Under the pieces are notes generated by a model that did no database searches, was not told the DNA's origin, and saw only the letters and a list, made by a program, of their open reading frames with translations. A stretch of 64,000 nucleotides of DNA, taken from Brassica napus (Eukaryota; Streptophyta; Magnoliopsida; Brassicales; Brassicaceae). Shown piece by piece: positions 8,481-19,336 of the stretch. The translations under genes and the position numbers were made by a program. Positions within the stretch are counted from its first letter, which is position 1; each line of letters starts with the position of its first letter. The DNA is taken from the NCBI RefSeq assembly GCF_020379485.1, contig NC_063445.1, positions 54,833,422 through 54,897,421 of the forward strand. Direction: 5' to 3'.

Positions 8481-11417
8481 ACCCCCCCCCCAAGCTGGAG
8501 AAGAAATGTCTTGGATCCCCAGCTTGGACAAAAGATATGTGAATGTAGTAGGCGGTAGGCTCTTTGTGAGGAGATCAGCTGGTTGCTCTTTGGTTGATAT
8601 ATTTTCTGTTGTGATAAGCTTCTCTTCGACTGCATCGCGTACTTGGTGACAATCATTTTCAATATGCTTACTACGCTCGTGGAAGACAGGATTCTGAGCA
8701 ATGTATATGGCAGACTGACTATCACAGAACATGCACATAGGACTACGGAGAGTGATGCCGAACGACGTGAGCATGTGCTTCATCCATTTTAGTTCACGTA
8801 ACATATAAGCCATACACCGATACTTTGCCTCAGCGGAGGAAGCAAATACTGTGTTATGTTTCTTGGTCTTCCAAGACACCGGAGACTGTCCAAGAAGAAC
8901 AATGTATGAGCTCAATGATCTGCGAGTAAGAGGGCAGGCGCTCCAATCTGAGTCGCAGAATGCCGTAACGTGTAGGTCAGAGTCAGAGCGTAGCAAGATC
9001 CCCTGAGCTGGACACCCTTTTAAATATCGAACTACCCGTAGAGCTGCGTCCCAATGTGCTTGAAGAGGTTGCTTTATGAATTGGGAAAGTATGTGAACCG
9101 AGTAGCACAGTTCTGGACGAGTGAAAGTGAGATAGATAAGGCGTCCAACGAGGCGGCGATACGGAGCAGGATCACCGAGTGGAGTTCCTTTGGCAAGACC
9201 GAGCTTATGGTTGAGTTCAATAGGGGTGGAGGAGGGTTTACATCCAAGTAGCCATGCGTCAGTAATAATATCAAGGGCATACTTTCGTTGTGACAGTCAG
9301 AATCCCTCGCTGTTGCGAGCAACCTCAATTCCAAGGAAATACTTAAGCTTTCGCAGATCCTTCATATGGAAGTACTCACAGAGATAGTTTTTGAACTTTC
9401 GTAGAGTAGACATGTCATTACTTGCAATAAGAAAGTCATCAACGTAGATTAATATGTGAAGGCTGACTTTGCCGCGTATGTAGGAGAAGTGCGAGTAATC
9501 TGGTTTGCTCTGAGTGAAAACATAAGATTTCAGAGCCGTACTTAGTTTAGAGAACCAGCATCGCGGAGACTGCTTAAGGCCATAGATAGATTTCCGGAGG
9601 CGAGCAACTTTGGTTGGATCTGAACCTTGAAAGCCCTGAGGAAGCTTCATATAAACTTCTTCTTCCAAGTCTCTATGGAGAAACGCATTGTGCACGTCCA
9701 TCTGGTGAACTTCCCATTGTTTACCGTGGTGGGTTTTGCGACAGGAGAAAACGTATCAGTGTAGTCGAGGCCTTTGCGCTGACGGTTCCCACAAGCAACT
9801 AGTCTGGATTTGTTGCGAGCAGGTTTACCATTGGCGTGGTATTTGATTTTGTATAGCACATACTGTTGATCACCTTCTTTCCTGGAGGTAAAGTGGTGAC
9901 TTCCCACGTCCCGTTTTGAACATGCGTAGAGTATTCGTCAACAATAGAGTCTCGCCATTCTTCAAGTTCGACAGCCTCTGCATAGCTCTTTGGTTCAACA
10001 GCTGATGTAATTTCTGTAACAAATGCCTTATGGCTAGGAGAGAACTTGGCGTCAGACACATAATTGACAAGAGGATATAAACTGTTACCTGAGACCGCAT
10101 AGGAACCCGGAGTGGAATCAGGAGGAGCGAGAGTGTGTGTATTCTTTCCGACTGTGTTGACCACGTAATTCTTGAGAAGGACAGAGGGTTGGCGCTGACG
10201 TTGTCCTCGTCCTAGTATTTCAGGAAGGCCAGGAGATGGTGGTGTTGCAAGAGGTTCATTGACGTTAGGTGGTAGTTGGGAAGCAGTAGGAGATGCCTGT
10301 GGTGTCGTAGTAGTGGGATGTGGACTAGTGTCTGTAGTATTAGTCGGAGTGGTTGATGTTGGTAGAACGGGTTCTATTGGAGCAGAGGGAGATACGGGGA
10401 GAGTGGTTTCTATTGGATTAGTAGTTGAAGGTTGTAGTGTTTGTTCTATCGGTGTAGTGGTAGTGGAAATTGTAGATGTAGTGGTAGTGGTAGGAGGACC
10501 GGGAGCAGGCGACGCCAGGGAGAGCCACTCATCGAAAGCGAAATCATGTTGAGGCATTGGTGTAACGTGCGAAGGGGGTAACCCAGGGAATTGATCTTCA
10601 AAGAACACGACATCATGGCTTGTAAAAAACACGTTCTCCTCAAGTTCATATACATTCCACGCCTTCTTACTGTATGGGTATCCAACGAAGATGCACTTGT
10701 GACTTCGAGCAGAGAACTTATCTGAGTTACGTGGCTGTCGCTGAGCATAGCACAAACAACCAAAGACACGTAGGGTGTCCTGTTTTGGAGGAGTACCGAG
10801 CAGAAGTTCGTAAGGAGTGAGTCCATGCAAGAGCTTAGTAGGAGTTCGGTTTATAAGGTGAGCGGCTGTGAGTATGGCTTGGCCCCAAAACAATAACGGG
10901 TAATTGCGCTTGAAAGAGGCAGGCGCGAGCAACGTTTAGGATGTGACGATGTTTCCTCTCCACTCTACCGTTTTGTTGTGGTGTGTCGACAGAAGAGGTT
11001 TGATGATTGATTCCTTCTTGCCGAAAATAAGATTTTAGAGCCATGAATTTTGTAACATTATCTGTTCTGAAGGTTTTAACATGTAGACCAAACTGTTGAA
11101 AAGACATGGCGCAAAAGTTTTTGATTATGGATGCGACTTCTGATTTCTCGAGCATTAGGTGAATCCAAACTGCTCGTGGGTAATCGTGACTATGGTGAGA
11201 AAGTAAACAACACCACATGATGCTGGTGTGCGATACGGACCCCAAACATCACAATGAACAAGATCAAATGGCGCAACTACTTTATTTAAACTTTCGTGAA
11301 AAACCTCACGTGTTTGTTTAGAAAGCAAACAAATGTCACAAGAATCCGTATGAGAAAAATCAACAGGTAAGCTATCTAAAACCGGCAGAGGAGATAAAGA
11401 ATTGTAGGAAGGGTGTC
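8475..11417 (-). pseudogene. Copia pol pseudogene (integrase, reverse transcriptase, RNase H)
   Basis: The reading frame is broken by several shifts near 10835-10932, 9799-9907 and 9647-9701. Visible domains in order: pre-integrase (LGHPS...CDICLLSKQTR); integrase core (FRTDN, DTPQQNGRVERKHRH); a Pro/Thr/Ser-rich linker (~10200-10500); reverse transcriptase ([23 protein letters not shown], residue block [18 protein letters not shown], active site YVDD in LIYVDDFLIAS); and RNase H (AFCDSDWSACPLTRRS, SSAEAKYR, EQPADLLTKSLP). It cannot make a full polyprotein. Many of the overlapping frames here are shadows of this gene. Confidence 0.9.
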
Positions 11418-11515
11418 CAAGAGTCGGGGACGTGGTTTGGGTCGTATGGAGTGTCTTGCCGCGACACGTCGTCGTAGTTGGGAGGAGTATCTTCGAACTC
11501 GTAGGTGCTCGCCAT
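11418..11515 (-). pseudogene. eIF3 subunit L exon 1 remnant, truncated by the Copia junction
   Basis: From an ATG at 11515 the minus strand reads MASTYEFEDTPPNYDD, then VSRQDTPYDPNHVPDS, and ends at the Copia junction. The start MASTYE and the block PYDPNHVPDS are as I recall them for plant eIF3L. Upstream (11516-11600) is a CT-rich 5' leader. The rest of the gene survives only as the fragment at 7474-7699, in the same orientation, so the gene is broken into two parts about 3.7 kb apart. Confidence 0.75.
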
Positions 11516-12305
11516 ATTTGCAGATTCTACAGCCCTTGACAGTTTCTGCTGATTTTAGAAGAGAGCGAGAACGAAAAGAGAGACGCAATGAATTATTCAA
11601 ATTTTAAAACTAAATAAATACCGAACAAAGAACTCAATGAATTATTTTAAGATCAAATAAATACCGAACCAAGAACTCAATGAACTATTCAAATTTTAAA
11701 TATAAATAATACACTTAATATATTAATTATATTTAGTTTTAAAATAACAAAATATTTTAACTATATTATTTATAAACAGAATTATCTGAACAAATTGAAT
11801 TATCTAAATATTTTTTTAACCAAAATATTTTTAACTATTTGGATAATTCAATATTTATCTGAGAATTTTTATTTTCCTAATATTTTCTCTTAAAATCTGA
11901 ATTATCAATAAAATTATCCAAAATAACATAAATATCTGGAAAAAAAACCCAAAAAAAATAAGAATTGAACCTAATTTTTTTTTTCCAATATTATCTAGCT
12001 TTTAATTTTACTATTCCAGTTAAACAAACAAAAACAAAATAACTGTATTAAAATCGAACAAAAATTCATAAATAACCGAACAGATTCTAAATTTCTAAAC
12101 TTAAAAATTGAAAGTCAAATTAACCGGATCGAACCTAAATTCGAAATGCCCAGGCTAACCAGAATGTTTGCGGATGTGATCCGACCCAACTTCCACTTAA
12201 CCAGACCGGTTGGTTTGATCGAACCAGAAAAGATGTCTTGCTTGTCCCTTTGTTCGTTCATAGAAGGTTTCTTCCTCTCTGGGTTAGAATACAACTCTCT
12301 CGCAA
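11516..12305. promoter_or_regulatory. Intergenic region between divergent eIF3L remnant and RBL11
   Basis: About 790 bp separate two head-to-head gene starts. The minus-strand side has a CT-rich leader. 11600-12115 is AT-rich, with three copies of a motif like GAACTCAATGAA.TATT. 12120-12305 is less AT-rich and should hold the RBL11 promoter and leader. No TATA box is clear for either direction. Now that eIF3L is broken, only the rightward output matters. Confidence 0.45.
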
Positions 12306-14259
12306 ATGTCACAGCTTCACCTTCACCGTCTCTCCCTCCCACTGTCTTCCACTCGTTTCACAGCACCGCCTTCACCTTCCTTACATCTCCGCCGTGAAGC
12401 TCCGTCGCCGACACCACTCACCAACAAAAGCTTCCCACTTTCCTCAACTTCCGAGCTCAATTCATCAAAAGCCACCGCCTTTCGTCCACCCACCGTCTCA
12501 AAATCTCCTATCACTTGCAGTTTCAGCCAATCCGGTGAGCTTCAATCCCTAAAGAGTAGAAAGTTACAAGCTTTGAAATTTTGGGTTTTTTTAATATTTC
12601 AAGATGATTGTTGACGACCATACAATGATGCTATGACTTTGTGAGTCTTTAGTTAAGTACAATGGTTCTGTTCTTCTATTAAGTAGTTATTGTTGATTGA
12701 TGTATTGTTTCAGACATTACGCCACAACTTGAGCTTAGTAAAGGAGGAGATCAAAGGAAACCACAGAAGCGAGCCAATGGCATCTTTTGGATCATACTTA
12801 TCAATCTTGGCGTTTATGTGGCAGATCACTTCTTTCAGGTATTGAACTTGAAGTTATGGTTTTACAATCTCTTGAATCTCTTCTTTGGATTGACCATCAG
12901 CACGAGTTTGTAGTTTTGGGAAAAGAGTGTTGAGCATATCTTTCACATTTGTATCTTCTTTATTCAATTAGGTTCGCAGCATCAAATCTCTCTATCTGTA
13001 CCATAATTTTCCAGCGTGGTACCAGTTTGTGACTGCAACGTTCTGCCATGCTAGCTGGTGAGAACCTCCATGCTTTCTATGATTTTTCAAAATTAAGGAA
13101 TGTTGAGATTCCATGTCAAAATTTTAAAGGGACTAACACTAATATATAATTAGGGATGGGTCTATTCACTTATCGTCAATTGATTTTAATTTGGAAGCTC
13201 AAAAAAACTTAACACGGTATCAGAGTCTAGTTTGTTGCACAAGTAGGATGGCTTAAAAATGATTTTATTACAATCCTAAAGTGGATCAACACTAATATAT
13301 AAGGGATGGGTCTATTCACTTATCGTCAATTGATTTTAAATTGAAAGCTCAAAAAAACTTAACACGGTATCAAAGTCTAGTTTGTTGCACAAGTAGATGG
13401 CTTGAAAATGATTTATTACAATCCTAAAGTGGAGTTTAAAGTTCCTACATGTAAAGTTTAAATGGATCAACACTAGTATATAAGAGATTTGAGTGGACAC
13501 TAATATATGATGCTAATCTTTCCTGATTGTTCTTATTCTTTTTGTATATATATTCTAGGAACCATCTCTCCAGCAATCTTTTTTTCCTCTACATCTTTGG
13601 TGAGACTTCAAGATTTTTTCACATAATTGGATTCAGTTCAGAGCTAATGGAACAATGGGACTTGTTCTTGTGGTTAAACAGGAAAGCTTGTTGAAGAAGA
13701 AGAAGGGAACTTTGGTTTGTGGCTGTCGTACTTATTCACTGGTGTTGGAGCTAACCTGGTTTCTTGGTTAGTTTTGCCGAGAAATGCAGTTTCGGTTGGA
13801 GCCTCTGGAGCTGTTTTTGGGTTGTTTGCTATTAGCGTCCTCGTCAAGGTACTATCTCTCCTTGTTCCAGGTTCTTGTAGCTTTCTTCTTCTGTCCTAAC
13901 TTCTTTTTAATGGTAGATGTCTTGGGATTGGAGGAAGATCCTTGAAGTTCTTATACTGGGTCAGTTCGTTATTGAGAGGGTAAAGAATCTTTCAACATGT
14001 AGTAGCACATATCATCAGTATGGTTACAACTGTTAATGGGATGGTAATGTTTTAAGATCATTGATTCTGATAGGTGATGGAAGCAGCTCAGGCTTCAGCT
14101 GGATTATCAGGAACTATATATGGTGGCTATTCTTTGCAGACTGTTAATCACATTGCACATCTCTCTGGTGCTCTTGTTGGTGTTGTGTTAGTTTGGCTAC
14201 TTAGCAAATTTCCCTCGGAAACTGTGGATCAAGAGGTTCAAAAGTCCCCCAAGAAGTGA
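12306..14259 (+). CDS. RBL11: Plastid rhomboid-like intramembrane protease (RBL11-like, At5g25752)
   Basis: Seven exons: 12306-12534, 12714-12838, 12972-13057, 13559-13599, 13682-13848, 13917-13979 and 14074-14259, all GT-AG and in phase, encode 298 residues. The first ~75 residues are rich in Ser, Thr, Pro and Arg with few acids, like a chloroplast transit peptide. A hydrophobic rhomboid core follows: GIFWIILINLGVYVADHFF, FVTATFCHASWNHLSSN (the HxxxN-type segment), LFFLYIFG, then the nucleophile Ser in SVGASGAVFGLF and the catalytic His in NHIAHLSGALVG. Both catalytic residues are present, so it is a predicted active serine protease cleaving within membranes, probably in the plastid envelope. 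Start choice follows the transit-peptide reading and the long open first exon. Intron 3 carries a duplicated LTR-derived segment. Confidence 0.9.
13136..13432. repeat. Tandem ~150-bp repeat in RBL11 intron 3, derived from a Copia LTR/PBS end
   Basis: Two copies (about 13136-13284 and 13288-13432) share GGGATGGGTCTATTCACTTA and AACTTAACACGGTATCA. A partial third start occurs near 13463. GGTATCAGAG followed by TCTAG resembles a Copia primer-binding site complementary to initiator tRNA-Met just after an LTR end, so the source is probably an LTR fragment that was later duplicated. Confidence 0.7.
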
Positions 14260-14555
14260 CTGCGAGAATCGGTGTGACGATGTGGATCAAGAGAGGTTCT
14301 GTTAGTACCAATTCTTTTGCAGGAGAGTTATACAGCTGATTTGTCTATCTTAAGCAAATTAGGAAGGTGTGAGTCTGCAGCTATTGTAAACAGAGACTGT
14401 ATAATAGATTTAGAAGAACATTATGTTGTAATGTTCATATTGTGAGCTCTCACAGTATCAACTACTTGTGCAGCTTTCTCCATGTATCCTGCACTTATTA
14501 CCTATATTCAAGCTGACCAAACTTTATTAATGAAAATCAACATGAAGGGTTTAAA
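14260..14555. other. RBL11 3' untranslated and downstream region
   Basis: No gene. The region probably holds the RBL11 3' UTR; AATAGA/AATGTT-type A/T-rich signals near 14400-14435 may serve in polyadenylation, but no canonical AATAAA was seen. Confidence 0.4.
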
Positions 14556-14570
14556 TTGCCTCACCGGTCC

Positions 14571-14810
14571 ATGACCTCAACGAAGCCTTTGATTAAGGAA
14601 TTGAATGAAGAGCACAAGGTTTGCTTCAACTCTCGTTGCCTTCATATTCTGCACAAACTTCAAACCATCACTCACTCTCCCTTATCTGCAATACCCTCCC
14701 ACACGTTTCTTCCACTCGGTTTAGCCGTCTCCTTCATAGTCATCTTCTCGACCATCGCCTTATCCAGATGGCCGAGACGATCTAGTGTTGTCTATTCTTC
14801 ATGTTGCTGA
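14571..14810 (+). CDS. Possible small one-TM protein, unrecognised
   Basis: The frame from the ATG at 14571 encodes about 79 residues (MTSTKPLIKELNEEHKV...). An in-frame ATG five codons earlier (14556) is also possible. It has a charged N-terminal part, a central His/Thr/Ser-rich part, one hydrophobic segment (FLPLGLAVSFIVIFSTIAL) and a basic, Cys-ended tail. I do not recognise it. It could be a remnant exon of a lost neighbour or chance. GC content is higher than in the surrounding DNA, which slightly favours a real or recent coding origin. Confidence 0.3.
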   Translation: MTSTKPLIKELNEEHKVCFNSRCLHILHKLQTITHSPLSAIPSHTFLPLGLAVSFIVIFSTIALSRWPRRSSVVYSSCC

Positions 14811-14929
14811 TATGTCTTGTTTTTCCATTCTCACTTCACATAAGATTGTGTTTTTGAGTTTTAAGCAAAAGAGGTGCACCAAAAATCCGCATTTTAATAT
14901 ATTTAATACAGTAAGAACTTTATCAACAA

Positions 14930-14939
14930 GCGGGGATTA

Positions 14940-14977
<38 letters not shown>

Positions 14978-15002
14978 GCGTGTTCGATCAACGCTCACCG
15001 CA
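14930..15002 (+). tRNA. tRNA-Phe (anticodon GAA), possibly degenerate
   Basis: A 73-nt cloverleaf with anticodon GAA at 14963-14965 and loop context CTGAAGA matches plant nuclear tRNA-Phe closely. Compared with the consensus I recall, three bases differ: position 9 (A to T), position 10 (G to A, weakening the D stem) and position 61 (C to A, breaking the conserved 53-61 pair that closes the T loop). The G5:A68 mismatch is also in the normal plant sequence. It is followed by TTTTTT at 15004-15009, a Pol III terminator. It may be transcribed, but the T-arm change argues for reduced function. Confidence 0.8.
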
Positions 15003-15009
15003 ATTTTTT
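15003..15009 (+). terminator. Pol III oligo(T) terminator of the tRNA gene
   Basis: A run of T directly after the tRNA 3' end is the standard RNA polymerase III stop signal. Confidence 0.7.
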
Positions 15010-15295
15010 CCCCTGCTTTTTGTAATATCAAATAACGTGTAATAAAGACATTGTTGAATTCATTGTCCTAGTCTGCTAAATGTTGAAACAACCATTTCAT
15101 ATTTATCACAAATTTTGAGCTCTTAAATTTCATTTAATCCATTAAGTTATTGGGGATGATTTATACATTTAAAACGTAGTAACACGTTTTGGAGAAATAT
15201 AAACAGAAAGTAATTAACAACATGCTATAGTTACGTGTTATTCAATTAAATATATTAAAATTTAAAAGATACGGTAGAAACACAACAACAATAAG

Positions 15296-15828
15296 GTTTC
15301 TTTGCTGCCACCCGCATAGCTTCGGTTGGTTGCGTTTGTTGGCGTTTTACAACAATCACTCAAACAGTTTTAAACCGTTCTAAATCTCTTAAATTCAAAA
15401 ACTGGTTCTATCTATCGTTTACGGTTGTAGGCGACTGCGGGAAGGTTTTAAAACAATACAAATACAAAAATAAAAATTTTAAATTGAAATAATAGAAATA
15501 CTAAAATATATCTATTATATTTTAATTTATATTATAAATTTTTAAAATAAAAATATTTTCTATAATTTTATTAATATAATTTTTATATTTATTATAATAT
15601 GATGTCGTTTAATATTTTTATAATTATATAAAATGTAAATATTGTTAATTTATTAGTTAACCGCTGGTGTATTTGGTGGTTTACCAGTCATAAAAATTCC
15701 GCAAACACACCAATTTCTAACCGCAATACCAGTCGTACAAATCTCTTAAAACCACTTAAAACCGCAACCACCTGCATCCGCAAACTCCCGCAATCACAAC
15801 CGTTGCGATTACACCAGGCCCTAAGTAA
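15296..15828. mobile_element. Non-autonomous element, family shared with 24088-24715 (copy 1)
   Basis: Both copies start with TTG.CG/A-TTTTACAACA.TCAC-like sequence, contain an AT-rich centre, and end with CATAAA....CGCAAAC..A and CATCCGCAAACTC.CGCAA. Subterminal words such as ACCGCAACC and GGTTGCG are present in inverse orientation at the two ends. No coding capacity. The right edge near CACCAGGCCC is hAT-like, but the target duplication was not found, so the superfamily is open. Confidence 0.5.
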
Positions 15829-15862
15829 TGGATACCTAATCTGATATAGAGTCATTACATTC

Positions 15863-15887
15863 TTTTTTTTTTTTTTTTTTTGATCAA
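15863..15887 (-). repeat. Poly(T)-GATCAA micro-insertion with 17-bp target-site duplication
   Basis: About 19 T followed by GATCAA is flanked by perfect 17-bp repeats ATAGAGTCATTACATTC (15846-15862 and 15888-15904). In reverse complement this is TTGATC plus poly(A), the same tail word as several other micro-insertions here. Confidence 0.8.
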
Positions 15888-16821
15888 ATAGAGTCATTAC
15901 ATTCATTCTCGGTTGATATCGAGTTGTAGATTACCTAATGTTGATTGACATGGAATCAGATTCAACATAGTTCGATCTGATGATTTTATAATGAAATTTG
16001 GTTCGAAATGGGTTATAGAAGAATTGTTATATCGAATGGTTTTAGAAATTTCATATCTCTTACAAGTTGGCATCTAAAATAATTTATAGGGAATATAGAT
16101 CAATATAAAAATTACAATTAATTAAATTCAGCGCAGAACAATGAACATCAAATCTACATGTTATTTCATCTGATAAGTGTTTAAACTGTGGTTAAATACT
16201 TGCAATAGTTGCATTCTATTCAAACGATTCCATTAAACGAGAGCTATGCTATAAACGTTTTAAGGATTTTTTTTTTTTGTCAAAGAAATATAGAGATATG
16301 AAACGTTCTAACATTTCCAAACATTTCCAAAAAGTTTTTAAATGGAGGATGAGTGTGATCGGGTAATCACCCACTTAAAATACAAAAATGGTTGATTAAA
16401 ACAAAAATAACAACTATAGACATAACAGCAATCCTTTTAATCTCTTGGCAAGAGCATACTGGCCGATCGCTAAATCCCCAACTATGCGACACTCCAATAC
16501 TTTGTTAAATGCAGAGACACCAATATGTACATAACCATCTAACCTATTATTTTGTAAAAATTATTGTAATATTATATTATTATACACATTGACATCACAT
16601 GACACTATACATATATTTCATTTGACTAGACGCTAACTATTGTTTATGGACGTGGATACATATAATATATATAGTCGTACATGCAGACGAAGGACTTTTG
16701 ACACATCATCTTTACTTACGACAATGTCTCCAATCAAGTTATTGTCCAGTATCTAATTCTAGAATGTGCGTACGTCCATGTATATTATTGATATTAGGTC
16801 AATAACCATTTTGGGTTATGC

Positions 16822-16840
16822 CCTTTTTCAAAAAAAAAAA
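16822..16840 (+). repeat. Micro-insertion CCTTTTTC-oligo(A) with 21-bp direct repeats
   Basis: The 19-bp insert ends in 11 A and lies between two perfect copies of a 21-bp sequence (16801-16821 and 16841-16861, beginning AATAACCATTTTGGG). The A run abuts the right repeat, as expected for a retroposed tail. Confidence 0.8.
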
Positions 16841-16864
16841 AATAACCATTTTGGGTTATGCAAA

Positions 16865-16883
16865 GATTTGATCCAAAAAAAAA
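16865..16883 (+). repeat. Micro-insertion GATTTGATCC-oligo(A), nested in the previous one's repeat
   Basis: The 19-bp insert ends in 9 A between two copies of GGTTATGCAAA (16854-16864 and 16884-16894). Its target is the right-hand direct repeat of the insertion at 16822, so two independent events struck within 45 bp. The tail word TTGATCC recurs elsewhere. Confidence 0.75.
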
Positions 16884-18605
16884 GGTTATGCAAAAGACGA
16901 AAAATATGCAGAACAGAACAAACAGAGAGACAAAAAAAAAATATCCATGTTTATTGTTTTTAAGGATTGACACAGATTTGATATTTAATTCTTTTACTCC
17001 ATTTCATGGAATTCTATATTTGTAAGACAGAAAATATATATAACATGCTTCCAAATATGTCTTTAAATATACATAAAATATATATGTCATGTTTACTTCA
17101 TTTTTTACACCATATAACATGTCATATTGCCGTTCTTCTTCCAGATGTGGCTACTTAATTAACATTGAACTAGTGGTGCAAGGACGTGGAACTGCACAAA
17201 CTAGGTCCAGTGCAGTTGGTATAGTGCCTCCCGAGTCCTAACCAATTTCAACTGAGACGAACAAGGTTCAACTTGCATGGAGAAAATGTGATGATGATAC
17301 GCCACCAACCCTGACTATCCAACGTGCATTGAAGTTGTTCTTAGTGGAAGTCAAATTTAATAGGAATGATTATACGCTTTGGTCCGTTTTACACAACCGG
17401 ATATATTAACATCCGACACCATTTTTAGGAATGCATGCATGATGAAATGTATCAATATATGGATCATCCATATCCTTATTGTGTACGTATACATAATGTA
17501 TCCTTATCAACATATATATTCTGGCACCACCCCTATATTCATGTTAAGAAGAAACCTTGAGAAGTTCACATATTAAAATTTCATTAGATCGATCTAAAGT
17601 ATGACATTATTTGACTCATTAAGTGAGAATAAATATATTTTTAATAGTAATTGAATTAAAAAAAAAAGTCACATCTTATCTCTCTTTCTATATTGATATA
17701 TTCTATTGGTTAATCCTGTAGGTTCTGGAAAAAATATATTTAGTGCTAAAAAATGGATTGTTTACCGCACTATTTCATCTAAGTTTAGGATGTTTTTGAT
17801 TAATGTCAGAATATAACCAGATCATTTGTTACAGCGGACCCACGTTCAAGGTAATGGGATCACTTGACACCATAGAAATAGTAAGAATTACATTTGCAAG
17901 CTAAATTTATAAAGTTGTGTTGGCGTATTTGGTTCCAACCCTTTGGTGACACCAATATTTAATTATTTATGTATTTAATTTCATTATGACCCCTGAAAAA
18001 AATCTTCTAGGTTCACCCCTGGTTTATTATTGAGCTACCATATAAACTATTTGAACCATAGCAGCTTAAATGGGTTAAGTAGAAATAATTGTATTCTCAG
18101 CTAGAATCAAACACATGACAAACGAAATTACACTGAACACAAAGTTAACCCTCACCGATAGACTACCACTACTTATTGTATATATGTTATTGTATATATA
18201 TCATACATTTTTATTGTATTTCATATATAAATATTATCATTAAACCACCACCACTTCAAACTTAAGAATAATTAGTATAGTCCTAAGCATTTTTTATTTA
18301 AACTTATAGTGTTGGTTGCTATAAAACAAAGACAATAAACTATATATATGTCAATATAGTATAGTTAAATGTTGTTTTTCTTTGTTTGTTTAGATTTAAG
18401 TTTGTTTTTTTCTCCTAAATGGGAATGTCTTTATCGAATAGATTCAGCATTATGTGTTTGCATGACTGACAGAACATAAAGCCTAAAGGAGATTGTCTTT
18501 ACCCATTATGTTTATAAAAATTGGAATTAAGTAATGCATTGACGTTGAAATTTTTATATATTTATTGATAAAACCATCTCTCAAATTTTGTTGGTATCAT
18601 TGTTT

Positions 18606-19336
18606 ATTTGGTGTTCAGTTCGGTAAAAAAACAAAACTAAATAAAACCAAAATAAACTAAAAAACCTATATGTTTTAAATTTTTTATATCAAATAAACCA
18701 TATGTATGTTATTAATTAGAAATCGTGATATGTGGATATAATTAGGTTATTAACATTTAACTGATTAAAACCGGTTAATCACAATACAATAGTAGATAAT
18801 AATATAATTATATGTAAACTATATAATATAAGTGATAGTGTTTATATTTAATTTATTTATTAATCTAATATTTATTTGAAAATTTGATTTTACCATATTA
18901 TTCTGTTTAAAGTTAATAGCTATTTATATAAATTATTATTTATTTTCTTTTTGTATGTTGAAAATTTATTTATTATGGTAAATTTATTTATTTAATAATA
19001 TTAAATTTTATTTTATATGTGATCAAAATTTTAATAAACTTTATTTTTGTTATTAGTGTCTACTAAAAATTTAGATAATTTATTTAAAAATTACAGAAAG
19101 AAAATAGTATATATATATTAAATTTAAATAATTTAAAATAAAGTTCATAATTATTTATCAAAAATAAATCTAATTATGGTTTTTGGTTTAAAATGAATGA
19201 ATCAAAATTAAAAAGTATTTATACTGAAAGGAAACCAAAATGGATATAATACTAAAATAGTTGTTAATTTTTTTAAACCAAAAAATCCAAAATAACTAAA
19301 ATAAAACTGGATTTAAATCCAAGTTGAACACCCCTA
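18606..19336. mobile_element. hAT-like non-autonomous element with ACCAAA/GGTTT-type words (degenerate)
   Basis: The left end GGTGTTCAGTTCGG is mirrored by the right end CCAAGTTGAACACCCCTA. AACCAAAA-type words cluster near both ends. The interior is ~85% A/T and non-coding. The TAGGGGTGTT.AA terminus matches the group at 27943, 32548 and 57858, but no 8-bp target duplication could be confirmed. Confidence 0.5.

Larger units (their letters stand above)
8329..11417 (-). mobile_element. Decayed Ty1/Copia retrotransposon, 5' part missing
   Basis: On the minus strand the order is integrase, reverse transcriptase, RNase H, polypurine tract, LTR, which is diagnostic of Copia. Gag, protease, the primer-binding site and the 5' LTR are missing. 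Instead the coding sequence starts abruptly at LGHPSYNSLS, directly fused to eIF3L exon 1 at 11417/11418. A deletion therefore removed the 5' end of the element together with eIF3L sequence. Confidence 0.85.
15905..18605. other. Gene-free AT-rich DNA
   Basis: No gene is supported. 17150-17360 is less AT-rich and free of obvious repeats but has no consistent frame; it could be an old gene or element remnant. Two nested micro-insertions lie at 16822-16883. Confidence 0.5.

Noticed and set aside
10259..10552. 97-codon plus-strand frame rich in Val and Gly
   Set aside because: Antisense shadow of the Pro/Thr/Ser-rich linker in the Copia pol pseudogene.
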